64,000 bases of DNA from JABFXX01 sp036489755 (GTDB lineage Bacteria > Myxococcota_A > Polyangia > Haliangiales > Haliangiaceae). Both the position numbers and the translations under genes were made by a program. The notes under the pieces are model-generated. The model made no database searches. It worked only from the letters and a program-made list of their open reading frames with translations, and was not told the DNA's origin. Of this stretch, positions 61,368-64,000 are shown piece after piece (position 1 is the first letter of the stretch; the number at the start of each line of letters is the position of its first letter). The DNA is taken from positions 50,852 through 114,851 of the forward strand of contig DASXFD010000089.1 of the NCBI GenBank assembly GCA_036489755.1, in the 5' to 3' direction.

Positions 61368-62381
61368 CTACTGGAGCTTGATATCGATGTACGCCTTCTT
61401 GCGTAGCTCTTCGATCCACGTCTGCGTCTGCTTGTCGATCTCGCGGCGGCGCAGCTCGCGGCTGAGCTGCTCCTTCATCTCGGCATAGGGCTTGAGATCC
61501 GACTTCTTGACGTCGGTGACCTTGAGGACGTAGAGGCCCTGCGGACCGTTGATGGGGCCGCGCACCTCGTCCTTGTCCATCGCGAACACGATTCCTTCCC
61601 AATCCGGGTTCACACTGCCGCGCTCGAACCAGCCGAGCTCGCCGCCCGACGCTTTCGTGCTGTCGTCGTCCGAGACGTCCTTCGCGACCGCCGCGAAATC
61701 CTCGCCGCCCTTGACGCGATCGAGCGCGGTCGACGCCTTCGCCTTGGCGTCGGCGATCTGCTGCTCGGTGGGGTGGTCGGGCAGCTTGACGAGGATGTCG
61801 GAGATGCGGACCGCGCTGACCTGCTCGGAGCGGCGCTGCATCTGATCGTAGCGCGCGCGGATGTCTTCCTCGGTGATGTTGACCTTCGGCGCGACGATCG
61901 TGTTGATCGCGCGGAACCGGAGCAGCTGGCGGCGCAGGTCGGCCTTGTAGTTCTGCAACGAGTAGCCCTGCTGGACGAGTGCCTGCTGGAGACCGGCGTC
62001 GTCGAGGTTGTTCTGCTGCTTGATCTCGTCGAGCGCGGCCTGGACCTCGCTCGAGTCGACCTCGACCTTCGAGGCCTCGGCGGCCTGCACGATGAGCTCT
62101 TCGTTCACCATGTCGTCGAGGACCTGGCCGGTGAGCTTCGAGATGCGGCGCTTGCGCTCGTTCTCGTCGGGAATCTGCTGCGCTTCCTGCATCACCGGCT
62201 GGAGCCGTGCGTCGAGCTCGCTCTGCAGGATGATCGAGTCGTTGACGATCGCGACAACCTTCTCGAGGTGGATCTTCTTGCCGGCGTTCGGCGAGGGATC
62301 GGCGGCCGCGGGCGCAGCCGCGAGGCCGAGGAGCAAAACGACGAGGAGCTTGCGCACGATAATCTTGGACCTCGGGTTCAT
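61368..62381 (-). CDS. surA: SurA-type periplasmic peptidyl-prolyl isomerase/chaperone
   Basis: A 337-residue exported protein (signal ~1-27, KLLVVLLLGLAAAPAAA). The N-terminal SurA helical region (EKVVAIVNDSIILQSELDAR) and a parvulin domain near 180-285 (SDILVKLPDHPTEQQ, GGELGWFERGSVNPDWEGI) are present. It has one parvulin domain, where E. coli SurA has two. It would assist outer-membrane protein folding. It overlaps the upstream ppiC-like gene by ATGA. Confidence 0.9.
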   Translation of the reverse strand: MNPRSKIIVRKLLVVLLLGLAAAPAAADPSPNAGKKIHLEKVVAIVNDSIILQSELDARLQPVMQEAQQIPDENERKRRISKLTGQVLDDMVNEELIVQAAEASKVEVDSSEVQAALDEIKQQNNLDDAGLQQALVQQGYSLQNYKADLRRQLLRFRAINTIVAPKVNITEEDIRARYDQMQRRSEQVSAVRISDILVKLPDHPTEQQIADAKAKASTALDRVKGGEDFAAVAKDVSDDDSTKASGGELGWFERGSVNPDWEGIVFAMDKDEVRGPINGPQGLYVLKVTDVKKSDLKPYAEMKEQLSRELRRREIDKQTQTWIEELRKKAYIDIKLQ

Positions 62382-63444
62382 GGATTCGGTTGCTCGCGGG
62401 CAGACCCGCCGGCGGACGTAGGGGAAGGCATCGGCAGCACGCCCGAGCCGATTCCGGGGATGGGCATCGGCGGGGGCGCCAGGTTCTGGCCGTGGCCGTC
62501 GTCGACGGCATTCGACGTGTCGATCCGCACCTTTGCGAGATTTGCTTGGTTGATCTCGATCTTGGCCGCGCTGCGGAGCTTATCGATGAAGTCCTTCTGG
62601 GCGGCAAACCGCTGCTCGCGGAAGAGCTTGTTGCGGATGATCGGCTTGGCGTCCTCGAACGTCTTGGTCATCGCCTTGCGGCGGCCGGTTTGCTTGAGGA
62701 TGTAGAACACGCCGGCGCCGCCATCGACCACCCCCGACACGTCGCCGGTATTGATGAGCGCGAATGCGGCCTTGACGACCGGCGCGGGCAGGTCCTTCGT
62801 CGTCACGTCGAAGTAGCGCAGGTCGCCGCCGCGCAGCTTGGTCTCCTCGTCGGACGAATACTTCTGAACGAGGTCGCGGAACCCCTTGTTGGTCTTGCCG
62901 GCGTCGCCCTTGGCTTCGAGCAGCACGCGGTCGGCCTGCGCCTTGTTCTTCATCAGAATCGCCGACGCGCGGACCTCTTCGGGCTTCACGAAATCGGCGA
63001 GGTTGGCGTCGTAGTACGCCTTCATGTCGGCGTCTTTGATCTTGTCGGCGGTGATCGTCGCGTCGAACTCGTCGCGCATGAGCTTCTGGATCATCACCTG
63101 CTTCATCGTGCGGACGACCTCGGGATCTTTGTCGTAGCCGCGGCGATACGCTTCTTTCGCGAGGATCTCGAACCGCACCAGCTCCTCGAGGAACTCCGTC
63201 TTCTGCTCGAGAGAAGTGTAGCGTGCGCGGATATACGGCGACTGGCGGTTCAGTCGCTCCTGGAACTCGCCGAGGGTGATCGTCACGTCGTCGATCTTGG
63301 CGAGCGGCGTTTGCAGCTCCTCGGCACTTTGCGTCGGCGCGCTCGGCATTCCGGCGCGAACGGGCCCACCGGGCGCAGGCGGCGCATCTCTGTCATGCGT
63401 TTTCTGGCATGCGACCAGGCACAGAATCCACACGAGCCGGCGCA

Positions 63445-63445
<1 letters not shown>
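62378..63445 (-). CDS. lipoprotein parvulin-type peptidyl-prolyl isomerase
   Basis: A 355-residue protein with lipobox signal MRRLVWILCLVAC (Cys13). The SurA-like N-terminal helices (ITLGEFQERLNRQSPYIRA) and a parvulin domain (ASAILMKNKAQADRVLLEAK, YSSDEETKLRGGDLRYFD) follow. It ends in a Pro/Gly-rich tail (PMPIPGIGSGVLPMPSP). It is probably a second foldase/chaperone attached to the membrane. Its start overlaps the mfd stop by one base. Confidence 0.87.

Positions 63446-64000
<555 letters not shown>

Overview
The window looks like chromosome of a high-GC, predatory-type delta-lineage bacterium (Myxococcota; I would guess the Haliangium/Kofleria side, from gene content only). Signs are GC-saturated third codon positions throughout, many short lipoproteins (one beginning C-G-R-T-G-F-D), several PilZ, PEGA, HEAT and vWA proteins, a caspase-family protein, an NtrC regulator and MerR/ECF regulators. 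There are no rRNA or tRNA genes, CRISPR arrays, transposases or phage genes that I can see. The gene order looks vertically inherited, with dense operons joined by ATGA or GTGA overlaps.

Layout. 1-6.4 kb: a two-component pair (histidine kinase cut by the left edge, NtrC-type regulator), then a divergent MerR / VIT-vWA / amidase operon. 6.4-15.2 kb: a PilZ-PEGA membrane protein, a small bacterial histone-fold protein, a beta-propeller lipoprotein, a HEAT-cyclophilin lipoprotein and a di-haem cytochrome. 15.2-21.5 kb: one minus-strand operon with a PilZ-J-domain-TPR protein, a tiny ORF, a lidless Hsp70, a GbsR/MarR regulator and a three-gene ABC exporter. 21.5-25.8 kb: hemE, hemY, a lipoprotein and an Rsm22-type methyltransferase. 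25.8-32.6 kb: PP2C phosphatase, orphan DNA methyltransferase, ArsR/VOC pair, DoxX, a B12-type radical SAM protein and two tandem miniature His/Tyr-rich lipoproteins. 32.6-36.4 kb: an operon of caspase-beta-barrel protein, Cys-rich secreted protein, ECF sigma factor and anti-sigma factor. 36.5-46.6 kb: dinB, a CopD/HemJ-like membrane protein, DHH phosphoesterase, CPBP protease, a small-ORF/nucleotidyltransferase pair, an M1 aminopeptidase with HEAT repeats, and rsmD-coaD-aspC. 46.6-58.7 kb: a degenerate adenylate-forming enzyme, an outer-membrane protein, a type III secretion-type ATPase fused to a stator-like coiled coil, a large ATPase-TPR-winged-helix regulator, a PRXL2-like redoxin and a Popeye-type (POPDC) protein. 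58.7-64 kb: a gluzincin-like membrane peptidase, a PEGA protein and a PilZ protein, then surA / ppiC-like / mfd (cut by the right edge).

Two genome-scale signals recur. First, about twenty operon-leading genes have a TANNNT hexamer 6-9 nt before the start codon, the layout of leaderless transcription, and in two divergent gaps the hexamers of both strands share one TA step. Second, short in-frame tandem duplications at gene ends or junctions have produced tiny ORFs linked by 4-bp overlaps on both sides. The biology I would follow first is the histone-fold protein, the PilZ-J/Hsp70/ABC operon, the caspase-barrel/ECF operon, the fused secretion ATPase and the tandem His/Tyr lipoproteins.
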